A program made the translations under genes and the position numbers. The notes under the pieces were generated by a model, which was given only the letters and a program-made list of their open reading frames with translations, had not been told where the DNA came from and ran no database searches. Positions 15,816 through 24,207 of a stretch of DNA of 31,458 nt are shown here, piece after piece (positions within the stretch are counted from its first letter, which is position 1; the number at the start of each line of letters is the position of its first letter). The DNA comes from JAYWAM01 sp043782425 (GTDB taxonomy: Bacteria > Pseudomonadota > Gammaproteobacteria > Burkholderiales > Usitatibacteraceae), in NCBI GenBank assembly GCA_043782425.1, contig JAYWAM010000244.1, positions 1 to 31,458 of the forward strand, given 5' to 3'.

Positions 15816-16748
15816 TTGAGTCGCGCGTTGAAACCTATCCGCATCGGTATTGATCTTGGCGGTACAAAAATCGAAATCCTCGCTCTGGATCAGGACGGCA
15901 ATGCGCTGTTGCGCCACCGCATTGCAACACCCGCAGGCGATTACCCGGCCACTGTGCGCGCCCTTACGCAACTGGTGCTGGACGCTGAAAAATCTCTCTC
16001 CGCTTACGGCAGCGTCGGCATCGCCACGCCAGGCGCGCTGGCGCGCAGCGGCGCATTTTCCGGGTGCATCAAGAACGCCAATTCCACCTGCCTCAACGGG
16101 AAACCCCTGGTGCGTGATTTGCAGCATGCCTTGCAGCGCGACATCCGCAGCGAAAACGACGCCAACTGTTTTGCCCTATCAGAGGCGAGCGATGGCGCAG
16201 CGGCAGGCGCGCGCAGCGTATTCGGCGTGATTCTCGGCACGGGCGTCGGCGGCGGCATAGTCATTGACGGCAAAGTTCTGACGGGCTGCAACGCCATTGC
16301 CGGTGAGTGGGGCCATAACCCGCTACCCGCGCCGAACCCGGAAGAGATGGCGCAAACGCCGCTTTGTTATTGTGGTCGCAGTAACTGTATCGAAACCTGG
16401 CTGTCTGCACCTGGAATGGCGGCTGATCATTTTCGCGCCTGCGGTCGGCAGATAAATGCAAGCGAAATTGTCGCGCAGGCGCAAGCTGGTGACGCCGCCT
16501 GCGAAGCCACATTGCAGCGCTACGAGCAGCGCCTGGCGCGCGCCCTGGCAGGCGTCATCAACATCATCGACCCCGAAGTGATAGTGCTGGGCGGCGGGCT
16601 GTCCAACATTACGCGCTGGTACGATAGCGTGCCCAAGCTATGGGCACGCCACGTATTTTCCGATCACATCGCCACCCGGCTCGTACCACCAAAGTATGGC
16701 GATTCGAGCGGCGTGCGCGGCGCAGCGTGGTTGTGGAACCATGAATAA
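15816..16748 (+). CDS. mak: ROK-family sugar kinase, Mak (fructokinase/mannokinase) type
   Basis: The product phosphorylates a hexose, probably fructose or mannose, with ATP in the cytoplasm. The 310 residues include the phosphate motif IGIDLGGTKIEILALD, IKNANSTCLNGKPL, the active-site SENDANCFALSEASDGAAAG, GVILGTGVGGG and AGEWGHNPLP. The ROK zinc motif is CYCGRSNCIE. IIDPEVIVLGGGLSN and GDSSGVRGAAWLW complete a match to E. coli Mak along the whole length. There is no ATG at the start. TTG at 15816 is used here; TTG at 15828, four codons later, fits as well. Sugar specificity is inferred from resemblance only. Confidence 0.9.
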   Translation: MSRALKPIRIGIDLGGTKIEILALDQDGNALLRHRIATPAGDYPATVRALTQLVLDAEKSLSAYGSVGIATPGALARSGAFSGCIKNANSTCLNGKPLVRDLQHALQRDIRSENDANCFALSEASDGAAAGARSVFGVILGTGVGGGIVIDGKVLTGCNAIAGEWGHNPLPAPNPEEMAQTPLCYCGRSNCIETWLSAPGMAADHFRACGRQINASEIVAQAQAGDAACEATLQRYEQRLARALAGVINIIDPEVIVLGGGLSNITRWYDSVPKLWARHVFSDHIATRLVPPKYGDSSGVRGAAWLWNHE

Positions 16749-16805
16749 TTCCATTTACGGTAAATAGCCTCAAATACGAAAATCGTGATGGGTAATGCGG
16801 GAACC

Positions 16806-16905
16806 CGTCGTCCCAGCGGAGGCTGGGACCCAGTCCGCTACACGATCTGATTATTGCTTCAAAATGATGTTGATGGGCTGGGTCCCAGCCTCCGCTGGGA
16901 CGACG
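16806..16905. repeat. 100-bp palindromic dispersed element, copy 2
   Basis: The arms at 16806-16836 and 16875-16905 are inverted repeats with one mismatch in 31 and match the arms of the copy at 1587-1687. Its centre (CGATCTGATTATTGCTTC and on) matches the reverse complement of the centre of copy 1 with several substitutions. The two copies therefore share ancestry and lie in opposite orientation. It fills the gap between mak and the oxidoreductase; the rest of that gap has no feature I can support. Confidence 0.85.
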
Positions 16906-16972
16906 AATATTTGCAATTAATAGCAGTCATTATTTGTGAACTAACGGTTGAGAAATGGAATAAATACCCCCA

Positions 16973-17998
16973 ATGAACATTGCCAATCTCCCCGCATCCA
17001 TGCGCTCGATTTCTCTCACCGGCTTCGGCGATCCCGAAGTCATGCAACTCGCCGCAACTGCACTGCCGACACCCGGCGAGCATGATGTACTCATCCAGGT
17101 CGCTTACGCCGGCATCAACCGGCCCGACGTGGCGCAGCGCTTGGGGCGCTACCATCCGCCGCCGGGCGCATCACCCATTCTCGGCCTGGAAGCAGCCGGC
17201 AGGATAGTGGCAAAGGGCGCGCAAGTCGCGCAATGGCAGGTGGGCGATCAAGTGTGCGCGCTCACGCCCGGAGGGGGTTACGCTGAGTATTGCAGCGCGC
17301 CCGCAGCGCATTGCCTGCCTATTCCTCTAGGCTTGTCGGTGTTAGAAGCGGCAGCGCTGCCGGAAAATTTTTTCACCGTGTGGGTGAATGTATTCGACAC
17401 CTGCAAGCTCAAAGCGGGCGACAACTTCCTGGTGCATGGCGGATCGAGCGGCATCGGCCTTAGCGCTATCCAACTCGCCAAAGCATTCGGCGCGAGTGTA
17501 TTCACCACCGTGGGCAGCGACGCCAAGGCGGCGTTCTGCAAGCAGATCGGCGCCGATCATGTCATCAACTACAAGACGCAGGATTTTCTCGCGGAAATCC
17601 AGGCGCTGGCCGGCAAGAAAGGCATGGACGTGATTCTCGATATGGTGGGCGGCGCCTACATCGAAAAGAACCTGAAGCTGCTCGCTCTCGAAGGCAGACT
17701 GTGTTGCATCGCCTTCATGCAAGGCAGTCAGGCGCAAGTGGATTTCATGCCGCTGATGTTAAAGCGCCAGACCATCACCGGCTCGACGCTACGCGCGCGC
17801 CCCGATGCACAAAAAGCGGCTATCGCCAGCGCATTACGCGAAAAAGTCTGGCCACTGATCGAGTCCGGGAAAGTGAAGCCGGTAATACACCAAGTGTTTC
17901 CGCTGGCCGAAGCAGCCCAAGCGCACCGTCTCATGGAATCGAGCCAGCATATCGGCAAGATCATGCTGGCGGTGGGGCAGAGTCAGCCATCGGCCTGA
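16973..17998 (+). CDS. NAD(P)H-quinone oxidoreductase, zinc-independent MDR family (PIG3-like)
   Basis: Members of this medium-chain reductase group use NADPH to reduce quinones or similar electrophiles in the cytoplasm. The 341 residues show the GroES-like half (AYAGINRPDVAQRLGRYHPP, ILGLEAAGRIV) and a Rossmann half with LVHGGSSGIGLSAIQLAKAFG. GADHVINYKTQDF and DVILDMVGGAYIEKNLKLLA follow, as in PIG3/QorA relatives. The catalytic and structural zinc Cys clusters of alcohol dehydrogenases are absent, as expected. ATG at 16973 was used; the ATG ten codons later (MRSISLTGFGD) also suits the family. Confidence 0.9.
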   Translation: MNIANLPASMRSISLTGFGDPEVMQLAATALPTPGEHDVLIQVAYAGINRPDVAQRLGRYHPPPGASPILGLEAAGRIVAKGAQVAQWQVGDQVCALTPGGGYAEYCSAPAAHCLPIPLGLSVLEAAALPENFFTVWVNVFDTCKLKAGDNFLVHGGSSGIGLSAIQLAKAFGASVFTTVGSDAKAAFCKQIGADHVINYKTQDFLAEIQALAGKKGMDVILDMVGGAYIEKNLKLLALEGRLCCIAFMQGSQAQVDFMPLMLKRQTITGSTLRARPDAQKAAIASALREKVWPLIESGKVKPVIHQVFPLAEAAQAHRLMESSQHIGKIMLAVGQSQPSA

Positions 17999-18235
17999 CC
18001 AGCCTGGAGCAAACCCCGAATGTTTTTCGAGGTGTTGTTATTCAAGGTCTTTTGTTATTACATTCGCCTTGCTATTATCCAGCCCATCACTTCCAGACCT
18101 CCATGACGGGTACTCGCAGGTACGCCCTGTCATGCACAACACGACAGAGAGCCGGTTAGTGAAGACTTATGAAGCGGATTAGAGATGAGAAATGTGCAAA
18201 TGAAAGACTTGACCCCCAGATGGAGGACTTGACCA

Positions 18236-18484
18236 ATGAACATTGTAGAAATTATTCCCAAAGATAATTTCACGCTGTACATCAAAGCAGAAGATGGAAA
18301 AGCAGGTTTGTTTGACGTAAAACCTTACCTGGAATCAGAGGCCTTTGCGCCGCTGAAAGATAGAAGTGTATTTGAACGAGTTCAAAACGGCAGATACTTT
18401 GTTTCATGGGACTGCGGGGCGGATCTTTCTGCCGATACGATTCAGGCACGATGGGTGGCATTGTCAACTGTTAACGCCCAATAA
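18236..18484 (+). CDS. DUF2442 family small protein
   Basis: The 82-residue product reads as a DUF2442 protein (VEIIPKDNFTLYIKAEDGKAG, FDVKPYLESEAF, FVSWDCGADLSADTI). The family is often found beside DUF4160 proteins, and its function is not established. No DUF4160 gene is intact upstream; 17999-18235 contains only a direct repeat GACTTGACC (18209 region and 18226 region) and nothing I can name. GGAGG precedes the ATG by nine bases. The stop codon is inside an attC-like site, so this could be a gene-cassette cargo. Confidence 0.8.
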   Translation: MNIVEIIPKDNFTLYIKAEDGKAGLFDVKPYLESEAFAPLKDRSVFERVQNGRYFVSWDCGADLSADTIQARWVALSTVNAQ

Positions 18485-18535
18485 GGCGCACTTGCCGCCG
18501 CCGAAAAGCGGCGCGGCTGAGCTTTATCGTTAGTC
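18476..18535 (+). other. attC-like recombination site (degenerate)
   Basis: A 60-base segment begins GCCCAAT (R''-like) over the DUF2442 stop and ends GTTAGTC (R'-like). Between them is a hairpin at 18494-18517 with 9 paired bases, one bulged C and loop AAAAG, followed by GGCTGAGCTTTATC, which resembles an L' region. The length suits a short integron attC. The outer boxes pair only partly and R' departs from GTTRRRY, so it may be a decayed site or a chance hairpin. Confidence 0.35.
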
Positions 18536-18635
18536 GCCAAATAACATGGAGCTTAAGCCAGGTATCAAACTTGGCTCAGAATTTTTCGGCAAATCGATAT
18601 ACAATGTTCTTTCCAAAATATTCATGGAGACGCAA

Positions 18636-19034
18636 ATGCAAAAAGCACTCGCCATATTGTCGGTATTTTTCGCTTTGACTGGCACCGCGTCGGCGGCCAA
18701 CATTGTCGGTGTTGTCGTTCAAGGCAACGGCGACAAGGCGCAGTTCGAGCGCGCCGTCAAGCTGGCTTCTAACATGCGCGAAGAGCTGACTGATACGAAG
18801 TTCGAGGTGGTGGTTTTCGGACCAACGGTGAAACTGCTCACCAGTTTCGGCGACGAGCTGCCGCTGATACAGAAAGTGCAGAGCGAAGGCATCAAGATAG
18901 TCGCCTGCGGACGTTCCATGAAAACCGACAACGTCAGCGCGAGCGATCTCGCGCCCGGCGTCGTGGTTGAGGATTTCGGTGCGGTGCATATTATGAAACG
19001 GCAGAAGGAAGGCTGGCAGTATTTCAAACCGTAA
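18636..19034 (+). CDS. Periplasmic DsrE-like protein
   Basis: The 132-residue product starts with a clear signal peptide (MQKALAILSVFFALTGTASA) and continues as a compact DsrE/DsrF-like domain with NIVGVVVQGNGDKAQFERAVKLASN, KFEVVVFGPTVKLL and IVACGRSMKTDNV. This fold occurs in sulfur-relay proteins; a single Cys is present in VACGRSM. The function of secreted members is unknown. The ATG at 18636 was chosen because GGAG stands seven bases before it and it begins the signal peptide. The longer frame from 18546 would hide the signal behind 30 residues. Confidence 0.8.
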   Translation: MQKALAILSVFFALTGTASAANIVGVVVQGNGDKAQFERAVKLASNMREELTDTKFEVVVFGPTVKLLTSFGDELPLIQKVQSEGIKIVACGRSMKTDNVSASDLAPGVVVEDFGAVHIMKRQKEGWQYFKP

Positions 19035-19078
19035 AACGTCCAGATTCTCTGTGCATCCTACAGTGATGATGAGCGCAC

Positions 19079-19456
19079 ATGTCCGACCTGAATGATCCGA
19101 GAGTGCTGTTTGCTGCTGAGCGCACGCTGCTTGCCTGGAATCGCACCAGCCTGACCTTAATGGCATTCGGTTTCGTGATTGAACGCTTTGGCCTGTTTGT
19201 TCATATGCTTTCACCCGAAAAAAGCGAGCCGCTGCAAAGAAGCCTCTCTTTTTGGATTGGCCTCGCCTTTATTTTGTTGGGCGCACTTGCCGCCGCCGCC
19301 GCGGTTGCACAGTACCGTGCAGTTCTTCGCACCCTTAAGCCGGTTGAAATCCCCGAGGGCTATCGAATAAATCTTGGCGTGCTTGCAAACTTGGCCGTTG
19401 CCGTTCTGGGGATTGCCCTTACCGTCTATCTATTTGTTCACGGGCCGGGGTTATAA
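19079..19456 (+). CDS. DUF202 (YidH-like) inner-membrane protein
   Basis: This 125-residue protein carries the family signature DPRVLFAAERTLLAWNRTSL and three membrane segments at about residues 25-42, 58-80 and 98-118. The function of the DUF202 family is not known. It lies 44 bases after the DsrE-like gene, probably in one transcript. Its end overlaps the convergent TetR fragment by 38 bases. Confidence 0.88.
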   Translation: MSDLNDPRVLFAAERTLLAWNRTSLTLMAFGFVIERFGLFVHMLSPEKSEPLQRSLSFWIGLAFILLGALAAAAAVAQYRAVLRTLKPVEIPEGYRINLGVLANLAVAVLGIALTVYLFVHGPGL

Positions 19457-19739
19457 CGGCGCATTCGGACGGCATTATTTCGCCAGCGCCCATGAAGTTT
19501 GCTTCATTGCTGGTGACCCGAAGTCGCGTGTCAACATGCGCCAAGATCAATTCACGCCCATGCTTACGCACGCCAACGACGCCTTCGTCCAGAAGCCAGA
19601 GCCGCAGTATGCCCGCAACAAACATGACGGTTTCCAATGCGGCAATCCGAGGCGAGAGGCTGGCCCGCAGGCTGCTGTCAATCATCGCTTCCTTATAGAC
19701 CTTGGCAAGCTCTGCGCAAAGCCGGTCGCTGTTCTTCAC
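19419..19739 (-). pseudogene. C-terminal remnant of a TetR/AcrR-type repressor
   Basis: This 106-residue frame resembles only the last part of TetR-family efflux regulators. LAKVYKEAMIDSSLRASLSPRIAALETVMFVAGILRLWLLDEG, read in two parts around residue 28, aligns with the AcrR region from about residue 120 to the conserved Trp-Leu of helix 8. HGRELILAHVDTRLR corresponds to helix 9. The DNA-binding helix-turn-helix domain is absent: TAG stands three codons upstream of the GTG and only 84 bases separate it from the divergent pump operon. The GTG has an AGGA site, so a short protein could still be made. Its position, divergent from an RND operon, is the usual one for the pump repressor. Confidence 0.68.
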
Positions 19740-19770
19740 CTGATCCTACAGTTCCTGTGCGAGAGAGCCG

Positions 19771-19797
19771 ACATATCAGTTTGTATATACTGACACC
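19771..19797 (+). promoter_or_regulatory. Candidate promoter/operator of the RND efflux operon
   Basis: An AT-rich stretch contains TATACT (19786-19791) as a possible -10 box. It also has a dyad TCAGT-8-ACTGA (19776-19780 and 19789-19793) like a TetR-type half-site pair. No good -35 box is visible. It lies 30 bases before the adaptor ATG. Confidence 0.3.
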
Positions 19798-19823
19798 CTC
19801 TCGCTCTTTCCGACGAGCCTGAA

Positions 19824-21065
19824 ATGAAAGGACATCCCTTGTCTGCGAATCCGAGTTTTGTTCCTTCAACGACACGTCAGGCGATTTTCCGATTCGCGTG
19901 TTGCGCGTTTAGCCTCGTCGTCGTTGCATGCGGCAAGACGCCCCAAGAGACAGGCAGCAAGGCGGGAGCCGCCCCACCTGCCATGCCTGTGAATGTGCAG
20001 CGCGCCACCAAGCAGCAAGTCCCAATTTCGCTGGAAGCTGTGGGTCAGGCCGAGGGGTCTCGCGAAGTGGAGGTGCGCTCGCGTGTGTCCGGTATCATCG
20101 AGAGTCGAGCATATCAAGAAGGTTCCCCGGTTAAGGCCGGATCGCTTTTGTTTACCATAGAGCGCGCGCCGTACGAATTCGCAGTGGCTCAGGCTAGGGC
20201 GGCGCTTGTCCAAGAACGCGTGCGACAGGAGCAAGCGCGGCGCGAATCGGCCAGATTGAAGCCGCTGGTCGAGGAGAAAGCCATCAGCCGACGCGAATTC
20301 GATGACGCGACAAGTACTTTCGAGCAGAGCACTGCGGCCATTGCGGGCGCCGAGGCGCGGCTTTCCGAAGCAGAACTCAACCTTTCCTATACAAAGGTCA
20401 CTGCACCCATCAGCGGCATCAGCGGTCGCGCGTTGCGCTCAGAAGGCAGTCTAGTGACAGCAAATACCGATTCAAGCCTTCTCACAACGATGACTCAAGT
20501 TGATCCCATCTGGATTCGTTTCTCGCTGGCTGAGTCCGACTACGAAACCATACGCGGCGCGGTGCGCCATGCACACGTGAAAATCATGAAACAGGACGGT
20601 TCGTCACCCGCCGAGAGCGGCCGACTCAACTTCACCGGCCAAGCAATCGACGCCAAGCTCGGCACCCTACAGCTACGGGCGGAGTTTTCGAACCCGGGAA
20701 TCAAGTGGCTTCCGGGTCAGTTCGTGAAGGTGCAGATACTCGCGGGAGAGCGAAGCGCATTCCTTGTATCCCAAACGGCCATATTACAGACCGAGCAAGG
20801 CCGACTGCTTTGGATCGCCGGCGCCGATGGCAAAGCCACGATGCGGCCCGTGCAAACCGCCGGCTTGATCGGCAGCGACTGGATAGTGACGAGCGGCCTG
20901 CAGGAGGGAGATATGGTAATCGTCGACAACCTGATGAAGCTTCGTCCCGGCGCACCGATCCAGGCGAAGCCGCCAGGCGAGCCCGGCCTGAAGGCCAATT
21001 CCGCGCCCGACGCTTCGGCAGGCAAGAACGACCGAAGCCCGCCACTTGCACCCGCTGCGCGCTGA
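19824..21065 (+). CDS. RND efflux periplasmic adaptor lipoprotein (MexA/AcrA family)
   Basis: The adaptor bridges the RND pump and the outer-membrane channel. The 413 residues begin with a lipoprotein signal, lipobox VVAC (Cys36). They continue with the lipoyl half-motif VRSRVSGIIESRAYQEGSPVK (in part), a hairpin at about 110-180, the second half-motif LSYTKVTAPISGISGRAL, beta-barrel DPIWIRFSLAESDY and the membrane-proximal region ending about 375. A Pro/Ala-rich tail follows. The gene starts an operon with the pump and channel. The N-terminal extension before the hydrophobic core is long, so a later start is possible. Confidence 0.93.
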   Translation: MKGHPLSANPSFVPSTTRQAIFRFACCAFSLVVVACGKTPQETGSKAGAAPPAMPVNVQRATKQQVPISLEAVGQAEGSREVEVRSRVSGIIESRAYQEGSPVKAGSLLFTIERAPYEFAVAQARAALVQERVRQEQARRESARLKPLVEEKAISRREFDDATSTFEQSTAAIAGAEARLSEAELNLSYTKVTAPISGISGRALRSEGSLVTANTDSSLLTTMTQVDPIWIRFSLAESDYETIRGAVRHAHVKIMKQDGSSPAESGRLNFTGQAIDAKLGTLQLRAEFSNPGIKWLPGQFVKVQILAGERSAFLVSQTAILQTEQGRLLWIAGADGKATMRPVQTAGLIGSDWIVTSGLQEGDMVIVDNLMKLRPGAPIQAKPPGEPGLKANSAPDASAGKNDRSPPLAPAAR

Positions 21066-21073
21066 GATCACCC

Positions 21074-24000
21074 ATGGGAAACCTATCGCGTTTCTTCATT
21101 GAGCGTCCCATCTTCGCCAGCGTGCTCGCCATCATTATCATACTCGCAGGCTTGGTCGCTTTCACCGTCTTGCCCGTTTCCCAATACCCCGAGATAGCGC
21201 CGCCTACCGTCACCATCAGCGCCAGCTACCCCGGAGCCAGCGCGGAAACCATCGCCAGCACTGTCGCTGCACCGATCGAAGAGCAGCTCTCAGGTGCAGA
21301 AGGCATGATTTATTTCAATTCAAGCGCATCGTCCGACGGCACGCTGACCGTTACGGCGACCTTTGAAGTTGGGACCGACGTGGACCGAGCCACGTTCCAG
21401 TTGAACAACCGTGTGCAGATCGCCCTCGCGCGTCTTCCAGAGGAGGTGCGCCGCAACGGTGTCCTCGTGCAGAAGCGCTCCAACGATATCCTGTTGGTGA
21501 TCGCGCTCTCATCGCCTGGCAGAAGCCGGGAAACCACGTTCCTCGCTGACTTCGCCATGGTGAGCGTCGTGGACGAGCTGAAACGCATCAAGGGCGTCGG
21601 CGACGTCATTATCTTTGGATCCGGCTATTCCATGCGAGTGTGGCTCCATCCGGACCGGATGGCTCGTCTCGGGGTAACGCCGACCGATGTCGCAAACGCA
21701 ATTCGCGGGCAGAATGCGCAATTCGCAGTCGGCAAAATTGGCGCCGAGCCGGCTCCACCTGGGCAGGCCATGACCTACACGGTGAAGGCGAGCGGGCGCC
21801 TGGTCAGCCCTGAACAGTTCGAGAACATCATCATCCGGGCGGAAGGCCCGAACGGCGTGCTGCGTCTCAAGGACATTGCCAGCGTCGACCTGGGCGCTCA
21901 GAGCTATGACACTTTCGCGACGGTCAACGGTAAGCCTTCGATCGGGATGGCGGTATTTCTGCAGACCGGCGCAAATGCATTGGACGTTTCTTCCGCGATC
22001 AAGGCGCGGATTGCCGAAATGAAGAGCGCATTTCCATCGGACATGGACTATCTGATCCCGTTCGATACCACGCTCGTGGTCAAGAAGTCGATCCACGAGG
22101 TGCAAGTGACGCTCGCAGAGGCGGCGGTGCTCGTCCTCCTGGTAGTCTTCGTGTTCCTCCAGCACTGGCGCGCCACGCTCATTCCGATGCTCGTGGTGCC
22201 CGTGTCGATCATCGGCACCTTCGCGGGCATCTATGCGTTCGGGCTCTCGATCAATACACTTACGTTGTTTGCGATGGTGCTGTCTGTCGGAATTGTGGTG
22301 GATGACGCGATCGTGGTGCTGGAAAACGTCGAACGTCTGATGCGCGAGGAGGGGATGGCAGCGAAAGACGCGGCCATCGAGGCGATGCATGAGGTGTCGG
22401 GGGCCGTGCTGGCTATCGTTCTTGTGCTTTGCGCTGTGTTCATTCCAGTGGCGTTCCTTGGCGGGATCGCCGGCCAGCTCTACAAGCAGTTTGCAGTCAC
22501 GGTGGCCATTTCCGTGGTCATTTCAGGAGTCATGGCGTTGACGCTGACGCCCGCTCTGTGTGCACTTCTCTTGCACAAAGGTGAGAAAGAGTCTCGCCTG
22601 TTCCACCCATTCAATATCGGCTTCCAGAAGTTTACTGGAGGCTTTCTATGGGGTGTCAACCTGGCCCTGAAATACCGCCTCAGGGCGGGCGTGACGTTCG
22701 CTTTGGTTCTTGTCGCGTTGGCCGTGATGTTCATTCGGGTTCCGACAAGCTTCATTCCCTCCGAAGATCAGGGGTATCTGCTGAGCGCGATTCTGCTTCC
22801 GGACGGCGCCTCGCTGCAACGCACCGCGAAAACCGGCGCCCAATTCCAGCAGCTTCTCCAGAAGAACCCAGCGATCGAGCATGCCTTTGTCGTGCCTGGG
22901 CGAGACATCATTGGAGGATCGAACAAGACCAATGCGGGGACCTCATTCATCCTTCTCAAGGATTGGGATGATCGAGATAGTACCGCGTCGCAAATTGTCG
23001 GCGAGATATCCAAGCAGGGTTTCGGTTTTCTGACGGCATCGTGCTCGCCTTCAATCCACCGGCGATCCGCGGTCTCGGGACTGCGGGGGGCTTCGAGTTA
23101 TACCTGCAGGCGCGCGCAAATGCCGATCCCACGGCTTTAGCCGGGGCTGTGCAAGGGTTGACGAAGGCGCTCTCTGAGAATCCCCTGTTGCAGGGGATCA
23201 ACACCTTTTACAGACCCACCGTTCCGCAGCTCAAAGTCGAAGTGAATCGCGAGCAGGCGATTGCACTCGGCGTTCCCGTCTCCGAGGTGTTCGATGCCCT
23301 GCAAAGCACGATGGGAGCGTTCTACATGAATGACTTCAACATGTCGGGGCGCACCTACCGCGTCCAGCTTCAGGCTGACGCGCCCTATCGCTTGCAACCC
23401 GATCAGATCGGCGGTGTGTTCGTCCGGTCCAACAAAACGGGCGAAATGATTCCGCTCAAAGCACTGATTCGCGTGACGGATGTCGTGGGGCCGGAACAGG
23501 TCGAGCGGTTCAACGGCTTTCTCGCGGGCAAGGTCATCGGCGGCGGCAAGCCCGGGATTAGCTCCGGGCAGGCGATCGAGGCCGTCGAGCGGGTAGCGGC
23601 CGAAGTCCTGCCGACGGGTTACGCGATCGCCTGGACCGGGCAGGCCTTCCAGGAAAAGCGCACCGGCAACGCTTCTTTCTTTGCGTTCGGTCTCGCAATC
23701 GTCATGGTCTATCTGATCCTCGCCGCACTCTACGAGCGCTGGCGCCTTCCAGCGGCTGTGGTCCTCGCCGTGCCGTTTGCGATTTTCGGGGCGCTTGCAC
23801 TGGTCTGGATGCGGTCGATGGAAAACGACATCTACTTCCAGATCGGCCTGGTCGTGCTGATCGGACTTGCGGCAAAGAACGCCATCCTCATCGTGGAATT
23901 CGCCCAGCAGGGCCTGCTGGCGGGGATGTCCGCGAAAGATGCAGCGCTGAAGGCCGCCCGGTTGCGTATCCGTCCGATCGTGATGACGTCCCTCGCCTTC

Positions 24001-24207
24001 GTGTTCGGCGTACTTCCCCTCGCGCTGGCGAGCGGCGCAGGCGCCGCTGCGCGCCGATCGATGGGCACCGGCGTCGTGGGCGGAATGCTGGTCGCCACCT
24101 TTATTGCCACCATCTTCGTGCCGCTGTTCTTTACGCTGTTCGCTCGGCGCCAAAAGATGGGGGAGCATGAGGCTGACAATGGTGTAACCCAAAAGGATCC
24201 GTCATGA
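21074..24207 (+). pseudogene. RND multidrug efflux pump (HAE1/MexB type), frameshifted
   Basis: The inner-membrane proton-driven pump of the tripartite system is encoded in two frames. Frame one (from ATG 21074) runs from MGNLSRFFIERPIFASVLA through the proton-relay GIVVDDAIVVLENVER to KQGFGF, then reads out of phase to a stop at 23140. The rest continues in another frame from about 23031 (DGIVLAFNPPAIRGLGTAGG) through GLAAKNAILIVEFA to the stop at 24207. Restoring one base in GGTTTTCTGACGG near 23030 gives an uninterrupted protein of 1,044 residues, the normal length. All relay residues (Asp-Asp, Lys) are present. This is either a recent mutation or an error at a short run. Confidence 0.92.

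Noticed and set aside
18546..18635. Upstream extension of the DsrE-like gene
   Set aside because: It would place 30 residues before a clear signal peptide, and the internal ATG has the better ribosome-binding site.
19374..19793. 139-residue plus-strand ORF after the DUF202 gene
   Set aside because: It starts inside the DUF202 gene and is antisense to the TetR-like fragment, which makes better protein sense.
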